Of a DNA stretch of 45,004 nt, positions 1 through 8,593 are shown piece after piece. The DNA lies in assembly GCF_030732985.1 (NCBI RefSeq), contig NZ_JASHJX010000038.1, forward strand, positions 1 to 45,004. The letters are read 5' to 3'. The number at the start of each line of letters is the position of its first letter. Position 1 is the stretch's first letter. Under the pieces are notes generated by a model, which was not told the origin of the DNA, searched no databases, and worked only from the letters and a program-made list of their open reading frames with translations. The position numbers and the translations under genes were made by a program. The DNA is from Nioella sp. MMSF_3534. Its GTDB lineage: Bacteria; Pseudomonadota; Alphaproteobacteria; Rhodobacterales; Rhodobacteraceae.

Positions 1-80
1 CCACCCCCCAACCGGTCCCGCGCAAGGGCAGCAGCGAGGATGAGACGCCCGCCACCTTCCGGGACTGGGCCAGCATCTGA
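1..80 (+). CDS. C-terminal end of an unidentified protein (partial)
   Basis: An open frame enters from the left edge (codons from position 3) and stops at TGA 78-80. The 25 visible residues are polar and end in FRDWASI. There are too few residues to name a family. It runs in the same direction as the next gene and stops 36 bp before it, so the two may share a transcript. Codon use is GC-rich like the neighbours, which supports a real gene end, but this is inference. Confidence 0.5.
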   Translation, partial: TPQPVPRKGSSEDETPATFRDWASI

Positions 81-116
81 TAGGATCCGGGCCGACCCCT
101 GACCGGAGCCGCGCCC

Positions 117-446
117 ATGCCCACCCCTCTGACCGAAATCAGAAACATCGGCCCCGCCATGGCCGAAGACCTGAAACGCGCCGGTATCCCGGATGCCGAG
201 AGCCTGCGCAGGGCAGGTCCCGATGCGGCCTATGCGGCGATGCTGCGTGCCGGCAGCCGCCCGCATTTCATCGCCTATTACGTGCTGCATATGGGGCTGC
301 AGGGGCGCCCCTGGAACGATTGCCAGGGAGATGAGAAAGCAGCGCTGCGCAGGCGCTTCGATCAGATCAAGGCCGAGTGCGTCGACGCGGACCGCTCCGC
401 CTTCGAAGCGATGATGAATGAGCTTGGTGTGGGGGCGCGCCGCTGA
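117..446 (+). CDS. TfoX C-terminal domain-like helix-hairpin-helix protein
   Basis: A 109-residue protein. Residues 5-45 contain a helix-hairpin-helix-like pattern (LTEIRNIGPAMAEDLKRAGI, then a second helix), typical of the TfoX/Sxy C-terminal domain (PF04994). The middle carries the family's AYYVLHMGLQGRPWND stretch. The N-terminal TfoX domain of the competence regulator is absent, so this is the stand-alone C-terminal type that is common in alphaproteobacteria. Its role is not established; a DNA- or protein-binding regulator is the usual guess. The ATG at 117 has a GGAG-like site 10 bp upstream. Three tandem palindromes follow directly after the stop. Confidence 0.8.
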   Translation: MPTPLTEIRNIGPAMAEDLKRAGIPDAESLRRAGPDAAYAAMLRAGSRPHFIAYYVLHMGLQGRPWNDCQGDEKAALRRRFDQIKAECVDADRSAFEAMMNELGVGARR

Positions 447-451
447 GCGAA

Positions 452-537
452 GAAGAATTTTGGATCAAAATTCTTCAGGCCAGAAATTTCTTCTGGAAGA
501 AATTTGTAACGCGGAAAAATCTTCCCGAAGATTTTTC
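452..537. repeat. Three consecutive AT-rich palindromes
   Basis: Three near-perfect inverted repeats follow one another within 86 bp. 452-462/466-476 has arms GAAGAATTTTG and CAAAATTCTTC. 484-493/496-505 has arms AAATTTCTTC and GAAGAAATTT. 514-524/527-537 has arms GAAAAATCTTC and GAAGATTTTTC. All share a GAAG/CTTC edge and an A/T core, quite unlike the GC-rich surroundings. They lie between the stop of the TfoX-like gene and the ndk terminator. They may act as stacked bidirectional terminators or be members of a dispersed palindromic repeat family. Confidence 0.85.
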
Positions 538-550
538 AGGGCCTGAACAG

Positions 551-580
551 AAAACGGGCCGCCCAGTTCAGAGCGGCCCG
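551..580 (-). terminator. Rho-independent terminator of ndk
   Basis: Read on the minus strand, an 8-bp perfect stem (CGGGCCGC, 573-580, pairing with GCGGCCCG, 555-562) with a 10-nt loop is followed by TTTT and a T-rich tail. It lies 27 bp past the ndk stop codon. Confidence 0.85.
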
Positions 581-606
581 CAAATCATGTTAGGTCAGGT
601 TTGACC

Positions 607-1029
607 TCAGCCGACCAGCTCGAGTCCAGCGAAGAAATAGGCGATCTCTTCAGCCGCGGTTTCCGGCGCGTCGGAGCCATGGACCGAGTTTTCGCCTTTG
701 GACAGGGCGAAGTCCTTGCGGATGGTGCCGTCGGCGGCTTCGGCCGGATCGGTGGCGCCCATCACTTCGCGGTAGGCGGCAATGGCGTTCTCGCCTTCCA
801 GAACCTGCACGACGACCGGCTCGGATGCCATGAATTCGCACAGTTCACCGTAGAAGGGACGTTCCTTGTGCACGGCATAGAAGACGCCAGCCTGCGCGGG
901 GGTCAGGTGAATGCGCTTCTGGGCGATGATGCGCAGGCCGGCGGCCTCGATCTTGGCATTGATCGCGCCAGTCAGGTTGCGCTTGGTGGCATCGGGTTTG
1001 ATGATCGAGAAGGTGCGTTGAACCGCCAT
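607..1029 (-). CDS. ndk: Nucleoside diphosphate kinase
   Basis: Transfers the terminal phosphate from ATP to other nucleoside diphosphates through a phosphohistidine, keeping NTP pools balanced in the cytosol. The 140-residue protein begins [18 protein letters not shown] (the classic NDK N-terminus) and carries the active-site block [17 protein letters not shown] near residues 114-130, with its histidine. Length matches the family (about 140). The frame is open further upstream to 1101, but the ATG at 1029 has GGAGA at the right distance and starts exactly where the family starts. It is divergent from the ABC-F gene across about 110 bp, which should hold both promoters, and ends in its own terminator. 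Confidence 0.97.
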   Translation of the reverse strand: MAVQRTFSIIKPDATKRNLTGAINAKIEAAGLRIIAQKRIHLTPAQAGVFYAVHKERPFYGELCEFMASEPVVVQVLEGENAIAAYREVMGATDPAEAADGTIRKDFALSKGENSVHGSDAPETAAEEIAYFFAGLELVG

Positions 1030-1137
1030 GGGGGATCTCCGAAAAAGGGGTTGGTTTGGCGCGGCTGCTAGCACGCAGCGCCTGTAAAGAAAACCCGCCA
1101 ATTGACAGTGCCGCGCGACCGGGTCACACCCGCGCCC

Positions 1138-2985
1138 ATGCTACGGATTTCAGACATCTCCTATTCCATCGCGGGCCGCCCCTTACTGGAGCACGCCACC
1201 GCCACCATCCCCGAGGGCCACAAGGTGGGAATCGTGGGGCGCAATGGCAGTGGCAAGACCACGCTGTTCCGGCTGATCCGCGGCGAGCTGACGCTCGATA
1301 CGGGTGAAATCACCCTGCCCCCCCGGTCCCGCATCGGCGGTGTGGCGCAGGAAGTGCCGTCTTCCGAGACCTCGCTGATCGACACCGTTCTGGCCGCCGA
1401 TACCGAGCGCGCGTCGCTGATGGCCGAACAGACGCAGGACCCGACCCGCATTGCCGATATCCAGACCCGGCTTGCCGATATCGACGCCTGGTCCGCCGAG
1501 GCACGCGCCGCGACCATCCTGCGCGGGCTCGGCTTCACGCCCGAGGAACAGCTGATGCCCTGTTCCGCCTTCTCGGGCGGCTGGCGGATGCGTGTGGCAC
1601 TGGCGGCGGTGCTGTTCTCGGCGCCGGACCTCCTGCTGCTCGACGAACCGACGAACTATCTCGACCTCGAAGGCGCGCTCTGGCTGGAAAGCTACCTGGC
1701 GAAATACCCGCATACGGTGCTGGTGATCAGCCACGACCGGGGGCTTCTGAACCGCGCCGTGGGCCATATCCTCCATCTGGAGGACCGGCAGCTGACGCTT
1801 TACCAGGGTGGCTATGACACCTTCGCGCAGACCCGCGCGGCCCGGATCGCCGTGGCGCAGGCGGAATCGAAAAAGCAGGAGGCGCGCCGCGCCCATCTGC
1901 AAAGCTTCGTCGACCGGTTCCGCGCCAAGGCCACCAAGGCCCGGCAAGCGCAATCGCGGCTGAAGATGCTGGAAAAGATGCAGCCGATCACCGCGCCCTC
2001 CGAACGTGCGTTCCGCAAGTTCAGCTTCCCCGAACCCGAGCAGCTGTCGCCGCCCATCGTACAGATGGACGGGGCCGCCGTGGGCTATGACGGTGTGCCG
2101 GTTCTCAAACGGCTGAACCTGCGCATCGACCAGGATGACCGCATCGCGCTGCTTGGCCGCAATGGCGAGGGTAAATCGACGCTCTCGAAGCTGCTGGCCG
2201 ACAAGCTCCTCACGCTGGAGGGGAGGATCACCAAATCCTCCAAACTGCGGGTGGGATATTTCGCGCAGCATCAGGTGGATGAGCTGCATATCGACGAAAC
2301 ACCCCTGCAACATCTGCGCAGGATGCGGCCCGAAGAGGCCCCGGCGAAGCTGCGCGCCCGGCTGGCAGGCTTCGGCCTGGGGGCCGATCAGGCGGAAACC
2401 GTGGTCGGCAAGCTGTCCGGGGGACAAAAGGCGCGGCTGTCGCTCTTGCTGGCCACGCTCGATGCGCCGCATATGCTGATCCTCGACGAACCCACCAACC
2501 ACCTCGATATCGAAAGCCGGGAGGCACTGGTCGAAGCGCTGACCGCCTATAGCGGCGCGGTCATTCTTGTCAGCCACGACATGCATCTGCTGGAAATGAC
2601 CGCCGATCGGCTGTGGCTGGTCAAGGATGGCACCGTGACACCCTATGACGAAGACCTCGCGGCCTATCGCAAGATGCTGTTGGCGGGCGAGGCGGCGACG
2701 TCGAAGCCGAAGCCCGAAAAGCCCAGGCCCAAACGCGCCAGCCGCGACCAGATCCTCGAACTGCGCAGCGAGGTGCGCAAATGCGAGGAACGGGTGGAGA
2801 AGCTGAACGCCATGCGCGACAAGCTAGCCGCGAAACTGGCGGACCCGGAGTTGTATGAATCGGGAAACACCGGCGAAATCGAGGTCTGGCAGAAGAAATA
2901 CGCCGAAGTCATGAACGGTCTCGACCGGGCCGAGGCAATGTGGCTCAAGGCACTGGAAAAACTGGAGGAGGCCGAAGCGCTATGA
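1138..2985 (+). CDS. ABC-F family ATPase (Uup/YheS type)
   Basis: A 615-residue soluble protein with two ATP-binding cassettes and no membrane domain, the ABC-F layout of ribosome-associated translation factors. Cassette 1 has Walker [10 protein letters not shown] near residue 38 and signature [11 protein letters not shown], with Walker [14 protein letters not shown]. Cassette 2 has [21 protein letters not shown] and [13 protein letters not shown] charged linker (about residues 230-300) separates them, and the basic, coiled-coil C-terminus resembles the DNA/RNA-binding tail of Uup. The ATG at 1138 is preferred over a TTG at 1102 because the conserved N-terminus begins there. The stop overlaps the next start as ATGA, so the two genes are translationally coupled. 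The exact ABC-F subgroup is uncertain. Confidence 0.93.
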   Translation: MLRISDISYSIAGRPLLEHATATIPEGHKVGIVGRNGSGKTTLFRLIRGELTLDTGEITLPPRSRIGGVAQEVPSSETSLIDTVLAADTERASLMAEQTQDPTRIADIQTRLADIDAWSAEARAATILRGLGFTPEEQLMPCSAFSGGWRMRVALAAVLFSAPDLLLLDEPTNYLDLEGALWLESYLAKYPHTVLVISHDRGLLNRAVGHILHLEDRQLTLYQGGYDTFAQTRAARIAVAQAESKKQEARRAHLQSFVDRFRAKATKARQAQSRLKMLEKMQPITAPSERAFRKFSFPEPEQLSPPIVQMDGAAVGYDGVPVLKRLNLRIDQDDRIALLGRNGEGKSTLSKLLADKLLTLEGRITKSSKLRVGYFAQHQVDELHIDETPLQHLRRMRPEEAPAKLRARLAGFGLGADQAETVVGKLSGGQKARLSLLLATLDAPHMLILDEPTNHLDIESREALVEALTAYSGAVILVSHDMHLLEMTADRLWLVKDGTVTPYDEDLAAYRKMLLAGEAATSKPKPEKPRPKRASRDQILELRSEVRKCEERVEKLNAMRDKLAAKLADPELYESGNTGEIEVWQKKYAEVMNGLDRAEAMWLKALEKLEEAEAL

Positions 2986-3596
2986 CCATGGCCGAGGCAA
3001 TCACCGTCTTCGTGGCGCTGTTCGTGGTCATTGACCCGATCGGCCTGTCGCCGATGTTCATCGCCATCACCCGCGGCATGAGCACCCGGGCGCGCCGTGC
3101 CATCGCTATCCGGTCCTGTGTCGTTGCCGTGGGGCTTCTGACCGTGTTCGGCCTGGCCGGAGAGGCGGTTCTGGGCTTTCTCGGCATATCGCTGTCCGCC
3201 TTCCGCATCGCGGGTGGCATCCTTCTGTTCCTGACCGCGCTCGACATGCTGTTTGAACGGCGCACGCAGCGCCGTCAGGGTCAGGCCGATGCACCCCATG
3301 CGGATGATCCGTCCGTCTTTCCGCTGGCCATGCCGCTGATTGCCGGTCCGGGCGCCATTGCCACGATGATCCTGCTGACCGGCTCTGCCGGGTCTGCCTC
3401 GGGCATCGCCATGGTGCATGGGGTGATGCTGGCGGTGATCCTCGTCGTGTTCCTGCTGTTTCTTCTGGCCGGGCCGATGGAAAAGATGCTGGGGCCCGTG
3501 GGCATCAACGTGGTCACGCGGCTGCTTGGCATGCTGCTGGCGGCACTCTCTGTCCAGTTCGTGATCGACGGCATTCGCGATCTGCAGGTGTTTTAG
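2982..3596 (+). CDS. MarC family integral membrane protein
   Basis: A 204-residue, very hydrophobic protein with about six membrane spans. It has the MarC family hallmarks VVIDPIGLSPMFIAIT near the start and PLIAGPGAIATMILLT in the middle (PF01914). The first half runs from FVALFVVIDPIG; the second half repeats the fold after a polar loop at about residues 90-105. Function is not firmly known; the older link with multiple antibiotic resistance was withdrawn for the E. coli protein. It starts inside the ABC-F stop codon (ATGA), with another ATG two codons later. Confidence 0.9.
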   Translation: MTMAEAITVFVALFVVIDPIGLSPMFIAITRGMSTRARRAIAIRSCVVAVGLLTVFGLAGEAVLGFLGISLSAFRIAGGILLFLTALDMLFERRTQRRQGQADAPHADDPSVFPLAMPLIAGPGAIATMILLTGSAGSASGIAMVHGVMLAVILVVFLLFLLAGPMEKMLGPVGINVVTRLLGMLLAALSVQFVIDGIRDLQVF

Positions 3597-3646
3597 GCGG
3601 CCCCCTGCCCTATATTGGCCTCAGGATCAACGTTCAGACCGGCCCG

Positions 3647-4228
3647 ATGAAAGACACCGACATCGCCTCGATCATCTATCTCAGCCTGCTTGCCATCGCG
3701 CTGACGGGGTCGATCATCTCGGCCAATCGGCATCAGATCGGCAAGGTCGCGCGCTATGCGGTGGTCTGGGGGGCTCTGATCCTGGGCGGCTTCGTCGCTG
3801 TGGGCGTCTGGCCGGAACTGCGAAACGGTGTGCTGCCCCAGCAATCGGTCGTGACCGGAACCGGCGAAGTCACGGTGCCGCGCAGTTTCGACGGTCATTA
3901 CTACCTGACACTGGAGATCAACGGCGCGCCCATCCGCTTTGTCGTGGATACGGGCGCGACCGACATGGTGCTGACCCCGCAGGACGCCGCCCGCGCCGGT
4001 CTGGACACCGCCACCCTGCGCTATACAAGCCGCGCCATGACCGCCAATGGCATGGTCCAGACCGCCCCCGTGCGGCTCGACCGGGTGGAGCTTGGCCCGA
4101 TCACCGACCGCCGCGTGCCCGCCGTGGTCAATGGCTCGCCCATGCAGGAAAGCCTGCTTGGTATGTCCTACCTCAACCTCTTCGACCGGATCGCCATTGA
4201 AGACGGACAGATGGTGCTGACGCGATAG
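3647..4228 (+). CDS. Membrane-anchored retropepsin-like aspartic protease (TIGR02281 type)
   Basis: A 193-residue protein with two N-terminal hydrophobic segments (about residues 8-22 and 37-55) followed by a single-lobe aspartyl protease domain. The active-site motif is FVVDTGATDMVLT, and the flap and C-terminal LLGMSYLNLFDR are as in clan AA proteases (PF13975). One aspartate per chain means it should work as a dimer, probably facing the periplasm. The family is common in alphaproteobacteria, with unknown substrates. The 50-bp gap to marC suggests a separate start, though readthrough is possible. Confidence 0.88.
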   Translation: MKDTDIASIIYLSLLAIALTGSIISANRHQIGKVARYAVVWGALILGGFVAVGVWPELRNGVLPQQSVVTGTGEVTVPRSFDGHYYLTLEINGAPIRFVVDTGATDMVLTPQDAARAGLDTATLRYTSRAMTANGMVQTAPVRLDRVELGPITDRRVPAVVNGSPMQESLLGMSYLNLFDRIAIEDGQMVLTR

Positions 4229-4404
4229 GGCATTCGCTGCATTGGGTGCCGCATTGACGTCTTTTCAGTGACAAAGGCATCTATCGGGAGGAACGGTTGA
4301 CGGGCCGCGAAGGACTCTGTCACATACAACAATCAAGTTACCAAGATGCGCCGGGCGAACCTTTGAAATGGGGGGGGTGACCTGGACGCTTTTCCCCCAA
4401 TGGC

Positions 4405-4447
<43 letters not shown>

Positions 4448-4467
4448 AATATTGTAAGGAAAATACC

Positions 4468-5349
4468 GTGCCTTTCACAGCAACCTATTCCCAGTATCTC
4501 TATATCGGTGCCTCGCTTCCGAACGCCGGAACGACCTATCCCAACGTTGCACCAACCGTCACTTCCACCACATTATCGGATACACTGGATGGCAATGACA
4601 ACGGCTCAATTGGACCGGGACAACAAATTGCCTGGAGCGCAGCGGGCGGCACCGTCCAGCTGGTCGGAACGACCGGGACCGGCGATCCGGTCGTCTGGGT
4701 CGTCGGGCCAAATTCCTACTATGTGCTGAGCAACTCCGCATTCCCCAGCTTCAGCCCGATGGGATTCACCCAATCCACTTACATCATGTGTTTCGCCAAA
4801 GGCACGCTGATAGCCACACCAAAGGGTGAGGTCGCGGTCGAGGCATTGCAGGTCGGCGATCCGGTCGTAACGGATGGCGGCGTTGTTCCGATCAAGTGGA
4901 TCGGGCGGCAGACGATCTCAACCCGCTTCGGCCCTGCAGAGCGGTTGACACCGGTGCGCTTTGCGGCGGGTTCCTTGGGCGATGGCCTGCCGCATACCGA
5001 CCTGACGGTGACCGCCGACCACGGGATGCTGGTGGATGGTGTGATCTGCCACGCGGGCGCTTTGGTGAATGGCGAGAGCATCACGCGGGTGCCGCTTGCC
5101 GAGATGGGAGAGACGTATACCGTCTATCACATCGAAACCGAAGCGCATGAGATCATCCTGGCCAATGGCACGCCTGCCGAGACCTTCATCGACAATGTCT
5201 CGCGCCGGGTCTTTGACAATTATGCCGAGTTCGAAGCGCTCTACGGAGACGTGCCGGAGATGGAAGAACTGCCTTACCCTCGAGCGATGAGCGCGCGGCA
5301 GGTGCCGGAAAGGCTCAGGGCAAAGCTGGCTGGAAAGGCCGTGGCCTGA
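4468..5349 (+). CDS. Hint-domain (hedgehog/intein-like) protein
   Basis: A 293-residue protein. Residues 1-105 are a Gly/Thr/Ser-rich region resembling secreted beta-structured proteins. Residues 108-250 form a Hint_2 domain (PF13403) beginning CFAKGTLIATPKGEVAVE, with C108 as the self-splicing-type nucleophile, then LQVGD, TVTADHGMLVDG (block-B-like histidine) and HEIILANGTPAETF. Such proteins are widespread in Rhodobacterales and are thought to be exported and self-processed, but few have been tested. The start is GTG 4468, with AAGGA seven bases upstream. The CAACAG repeat sits just before this ribosome-binding site, so repeat number could alter expression. Confidence 0.88.
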   Translation: MPFTATYSQYLYIGASLPNAGTTYPNVAPTVTSTTLSDTLDGNDNGSIGPGQQIAWSAAGGTVQLVGTTGTGDPVVWVVGPNSYYVLSNSAFPSFSPMGFTQSTYIMCFAKGTLIATPKGEVAVEALQVGDPVVTDGGVVPIKWIGRQTISTRFGPAERLTPVRFAAGSLGDGLPHTDLTVTADHGMLVDGVICHAGALVNGESITRVPLAEMGETYTVYHIETEAHEIILANGTPAETFIDNVSRRVFDNYAEFEALYGDVPEMEELPYPRAMSARQVPERLRAKLAGKAVA

Positions 5350-5386
5350 CACGGAGCCTGAAGGATCAAAGACGCGCCCCTCTGCG

Positions 5387-5848
5387 TCAGCCTGTTTCCG
5401 CCTTCTTCTCCCACTTGCCACCCTCTTCCGACCAGTATTGCGCGGCACAGCCCGCGCCTGTCAGCGCTTTCCATTGGGTGCGGGCATGGGCCACGGCATC
5501 GCCATTGGCGCCATCGAAGAGGATGCAGACCCGGTCGAGGCTCTGCACCTCTTCGGGGCTGACCTCGGCGCCCTCCACACTCATCAGGCAGGCCGCCCCG
5601 TTGGGGATATCTGCCCCGCTGCACAGCAATACCGGCTGATCGGCATCATGCGGCCCGCCCGCGCGGCCATGGGGCAGGAAGCCATCCTCGGGGCGCAGCC
5701 ATAGAAGCTCATCCAGACGGTCCAGAAACCCGTCCGTTCGGCCCCGGACCACCACCCGCCAGCCCGCCTGAAGCGACTTGCCAATCAAGGATTGTAAGGT
5801 CGCTTCGGCGCTGGACCGGGTCAGATGGTAGAAAAAGGCTGCGCCCAT
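5387..5848 (-). CDS. holC: DNA polymerase III chi subunit
   Basis: A 153-residue protein starting MGAAFFYHLTRSSAEATL, with the HolC family pattern throughout (PF04364), including LLWLRPEDGFLPHG and PVLLC. Chi links the clamp-loader complex to single-strand binding protein during replication. It begins 6 bp after the pepA stop, the same pepA-holC order seen in many proteobacteria, so the two are co-transcribed. It converges with the Hint gene across 37 bp. Confidence 0.92.
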   Translation of the reverse strand: MGAAFFYHLTRSSAEATLQSLIGKSLQAGWRVVVRGRTDGFLDRLDELLWLRPEDGFLPHGRAGGPHDADQPVLLCSGADIPNGAACLMSVEGAEVSPEEVQSLDRVCILFDGANGDAVAHARTQWKALTGAGCAAQYWSEEGGKWEKKAETG

Positions 5849-5854
5849 AAGGGG

Positions 5855-7324
5855 TTACTCCGCCTCGTAGCCATCGCGGATCATCCGGTCGAGCGCCATC
5901 ACGCCCCAACCGGTCGCGCCCTTCGGGGCCAGTGCGGTATCCGCCTTGACGCTGGCCACCCCCGCGATGTCGAGATGAATCCACGGTGTCCCGTCCTTGA
6001 CGAAGCGTTTCAGGAACTGCGCCGCGGTGATCGAGCCCGCAGGACGGCCGCCCACATTCTTCATATCCGCCACATGGGATTTCAGCATCTTGTCATAGGC
6101 GTCGCCGAGAGGCATGCGCCAAGCGCCCTCTCCTTCCGCGCCGGCAGCCTTGAGGAAGCTGTTGCAGAACCCGTCATCATTGGAAAACACGCCCGCGTTT
6201 TCATGCCCCAACCCGATGATGATCGCGCCGGTGAGCGTGGCGAGATCCACCATGCCGGCAGGCTGGAAGCGGTCCTGCGCGTACCACATGATATCGCACA
6301 GGACGAGCCGGCCTTCGGCGTCCGTATTGATCACCTCGATCGTGTCGCCCTTCATCGAGCGAACCACGTCACCGGGCCGTTGCGCCCGCCCGTCGGGCAT
6401 GTTTTCGACCAGCCCGACAATACCGACGACATTGGCCCTGGCCTTGCGCAGCGCCAGTGCCCGCATGACACCGGACACAACGCCCGCGCCGCCCATATCC
6501 ATGGTCATGTCTTCCATGCCGCCCGCCGGTTTCAGGCTGATGCCGCCGGTGTCGAAGACAACGCCCTTACCGATCAAAGCCAGCGGGGGCTCGTCCCCGC
6601 CGCCCTTCCAGTGCATGACCACGACCTTCGATGGGCTTTCGGACCCCTGCCCCACGGCCAGCAGCGCCCGCATGCCGAGTGTTTCCAGCTCCGCTTCGTC
6701 GAGGATCTCCACCTCCAGCCCCAGATCCGCCATTGCGGCGAGACGCGCGGCGAACTCTTCGGTGGTCAGCACGTTGGACGGCTCGCTCACCAGATCGCGA
6801 GTGAAAAAGACGCCCTCGGCCACGGCGGTCATGGGCGCGGCTTCGGCAGACACCTCCTCGGGCTTGCTGACAAGGAACACGGCCCCTTCGCCGATGGAAG
6901 GGTCACCGGTCATGTGATCGGTGAATTCATAGGCCCGCATCGCCAGCCCGAAGGACAGATCCGCCGCCCGGTGGAACGCCCCGGCGGCCACGGTCAGCGC
7001 CGCCTTGCCCTTGGCCTTGGCCAGTTCGGCCCCGGCGCGACGTGCCTCTTCGACACTGACCCGGCGGGGAAGCTTGACGACCAGCAACGCCTCGGCGGCG
7101 AGGCCTGTCGGGAAGCCCAGAGAAACGCAATCGCCCGTCTTGGCCTTGTCCCAGGCGTCCGACTCGGCCAGACGCACCAAAGCCCCCTTGGTCAGCCGGT
7201 TCACCCGGCGCGCAGACTGGTCGAGCTTGCCATCGGGGGTGACGATCACCGCCAGCTTGCCTTCGGCGCCTGCCAGCGCATCGAGGTCGGTTTCAGAGAA
7301 GGAAATGGCAATCGGCGTGGTCAT
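5855..7324 (-). CDS. pepA: Leucyl aminopeptidase (M17 family)
   Basis: A 489-residue cytosolic metallopeptidase that removes N-terminal residues from peptides using two metal ions. The C-terminal catalytic half has the M17 blocks in order: GKGVVFDTGGISLKP (metal-binding Lys and Asp), MDMGGAGVV, and the family signature NTDAEGRLVL. The N-terminal macro-like domain spans about residues 1-165. Length is normal for the family. The ATG at 7324 has AGAGG upstream. It leads the pepA-holC operon and is divergent from lptF across 138 bp, which contains two small palindromes (7348-7357 and 7357-7370). Confidence 0.97.
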   Translation of the reverse strand: MTTPIAISFSETDLDALAGAEGKLAVIVTPDGKLDQSARRVNRLTKGALVRLAESDAWDKAKTGDCVSLGFPTGLAAEALLVVKLPRRVSVEEARRAGAELAKAKGKAALTVAAGAFHRAADLSFGLAMRAYEFTDHMTGDPSIGEGAVFLVSKPEEVSAEAAPMTAVAEGVFFTRDLVSEPSNVLTTEEFAARLAAMADLGLEVEILDEAELETLGMRALLAVGQGSESPSKVVVMHWKGGGDEPPLALIGKGVVFDTGGISLKPAGGMEDMTMDMGGAGVVSGVMRALALRKARANVVGIVGLVENMPDGRAQRPGDVVRSMKGDTIEVINTDAEGRLVLCDIMWYAQDRFQPAGMVDLATLTGAIIIGLGHENAGVFSNDDGFCNSFLKAAGAEGEGAWRMPLGDAYDKMLKSHVADMKNVGGRPAGSITAAQFLKRFVKDGTPWIHLDIAGVASVKADTALAPKGATGWGVMALDRMIRDGYEAE

Positions 7325-7462
7325 GTGGGAACCTCTGGAATTGGATGTTGTTGCAACACTAGAACTAGTGGGCAGGCTTGACCAGATATGCCTGTCCTTG
7401 TGGCTGCGATTGGATTAAGACCTTGGTTACTGGGGTTGTTAAGAGCTTGATTTCGGGGGGCG

Positions 7463-8593
7463 ATGAACGTGGGACGCTATGACCGGTATATCCTGTCACA
7501 GCTTCTGGCGCTGTTCAGCTTCTTCAGCCTTGTGCTGGTCTCGGTCTACTGGGTCAACCGGGCCGTGGGCCTGTTCGACAGGCTGATCGGCGACGGGCAG
7601 TCCTTGCGGGTTTTCCTAGAGTTTTCCGCCCTTTCCCTGCCACAGATCATCTTTCTCGTGCTGCCGGTTTCGGCCTTTGTGGCGGCGATCTATGTCACCA
7701 ACCGGATGATCTCGGAAAGTGAGCTTGTGGTGATGCAGACCGCGGGTTGCTCGGCCCTGCGGCTTCTGCGTCCGGTCTGGGTGTTCGGTGTCGTGGCCGC
7801 GCTGCTTCTGGCGATTCTGGCGCATTACCTTGTGCCCGCCGCCCGTGGCCAGCTCATGAACCGGTCGGTGGAGGTGTCTCAGGACATGACCGGCAGGCTT
7901 CTGCGGGAAGGCGAGTTCATCCACCCCACGGACGGGCTGACCGTCTATATCCGCGAAATCACCGAACTGGGCGAGTTTCGCGACGTGTTCCTGCAAGACA
8001 GGTCCACGCCCGACGTGGAAACGACCTATACCGCCCGGCGCGCGCTGCTGGTCTCGTCAGAGGCCGGCCCCCGACTGGTGATGTTCGAGGGGGTGGCGCA
8101 GACCGTGCAGGCCGAGGGGCAGCGCCTGTCCATCGTCGAATTCGACGATTTCACCTATGATATTGCCGGGCTGATCGAAACGCCGGAGACACGCACGCTG
8201 CATATCCGGGAACTGTCCACCCCGGTGCTGCTGTTTGCGCCGCGTGCCTTTGCAGAGGCGCAGGGCTCGACGCTTGCCGAGTTCCGCTTTTCGGGTCACG
8301 ACCGGCTTGCCCGCCCCATCTTCGCGCTGTTCGTGCCGGTGATCGCAGCTGCGACCCTGATGCTCGGCGCGTTCTCGCGCTTTGGCATCTGGCCGCAGAT
8401 TCTTTTGGCCATCGCGTTGATCATTCCCCTGCAGATGATCTGGAACGTGGCTGAAAGCGTCGGGATGCGGCAGGACGGCATGGCTTGGCTGGCCTATCTG
8501 CAACCGGCAGCGGCCGGAGCCATTGCCGCGCTGATGATCGCGCTGGCCCTGCGAGGCCACCGGCGCCCGCGCCGACAGGAGGCCGCGGCGTGA
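7463..8593 (+). CDS. lptF: LPS export ABC transporter permease LptF
   Basis: A 376-residue inner-membrane permease of the LptB2FG complex that extracts lipopolysaccharide and drives it across the periplasm. Three hydrophobic spans lie in the first 120 residues (after RYDRYILSQLLALFSFFS). A periplasmic beta-jellyroll region follows (about 120-265), then three more spans to the C-terminus (PF03739). The ATG at 7463 follows a G-rich site. The stop overlaps the lptG start (GTGA), so the pair is coupled. This is the first gene of a six-gene envelope operon. Confidence 0.95.
   Translation: MNVGRYDRYILSQLLALFSFFSLVLVSVYWVNRAVGLFDRLIGDGQSLRVFLEFSALSLPQIIFLVLPVSAFVAAIYVTNRMISESELVVMQTAGCSALRLLRPVWVFGVVAALLLAILAHYLVPAARGQLMNRSVEVSQDMTGRLLREGEFIHPTDGLTVYIREITELGEFRDVFLQDRSTPDVETTYTARRALLVSSEAGPRLVMFEGVAQTVQAEGQRLSIVEFDDFTYDIAGLIETPETRTLHIRELSTPVLLFAPRAFAEAQGSTLAEFRFSGHDRLARPIFALFVPVIAAATLMLGAFSRFGIWPQILLAIALIIPLQMIWNVAESVGMRQDGMAWLAYLQPAAAGAIAALMIALALRGHRRPRRQEAAA

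Noticed and set aside
1183-2586. Minus-strand open frame (467 codons) opposite the ABC-F gene
   Set aside because: The plus-strand ABC-F protein has two complete ATP-binding cassettes; the reverse frame is a shadow.
5825-7381. Long plus-strand open frame (518 codons) opposite pepA
   Set aside because: PepA on the other strand has all M17 signatures; the antisense protein is His/Gln/Arg-rich without any family pattern.
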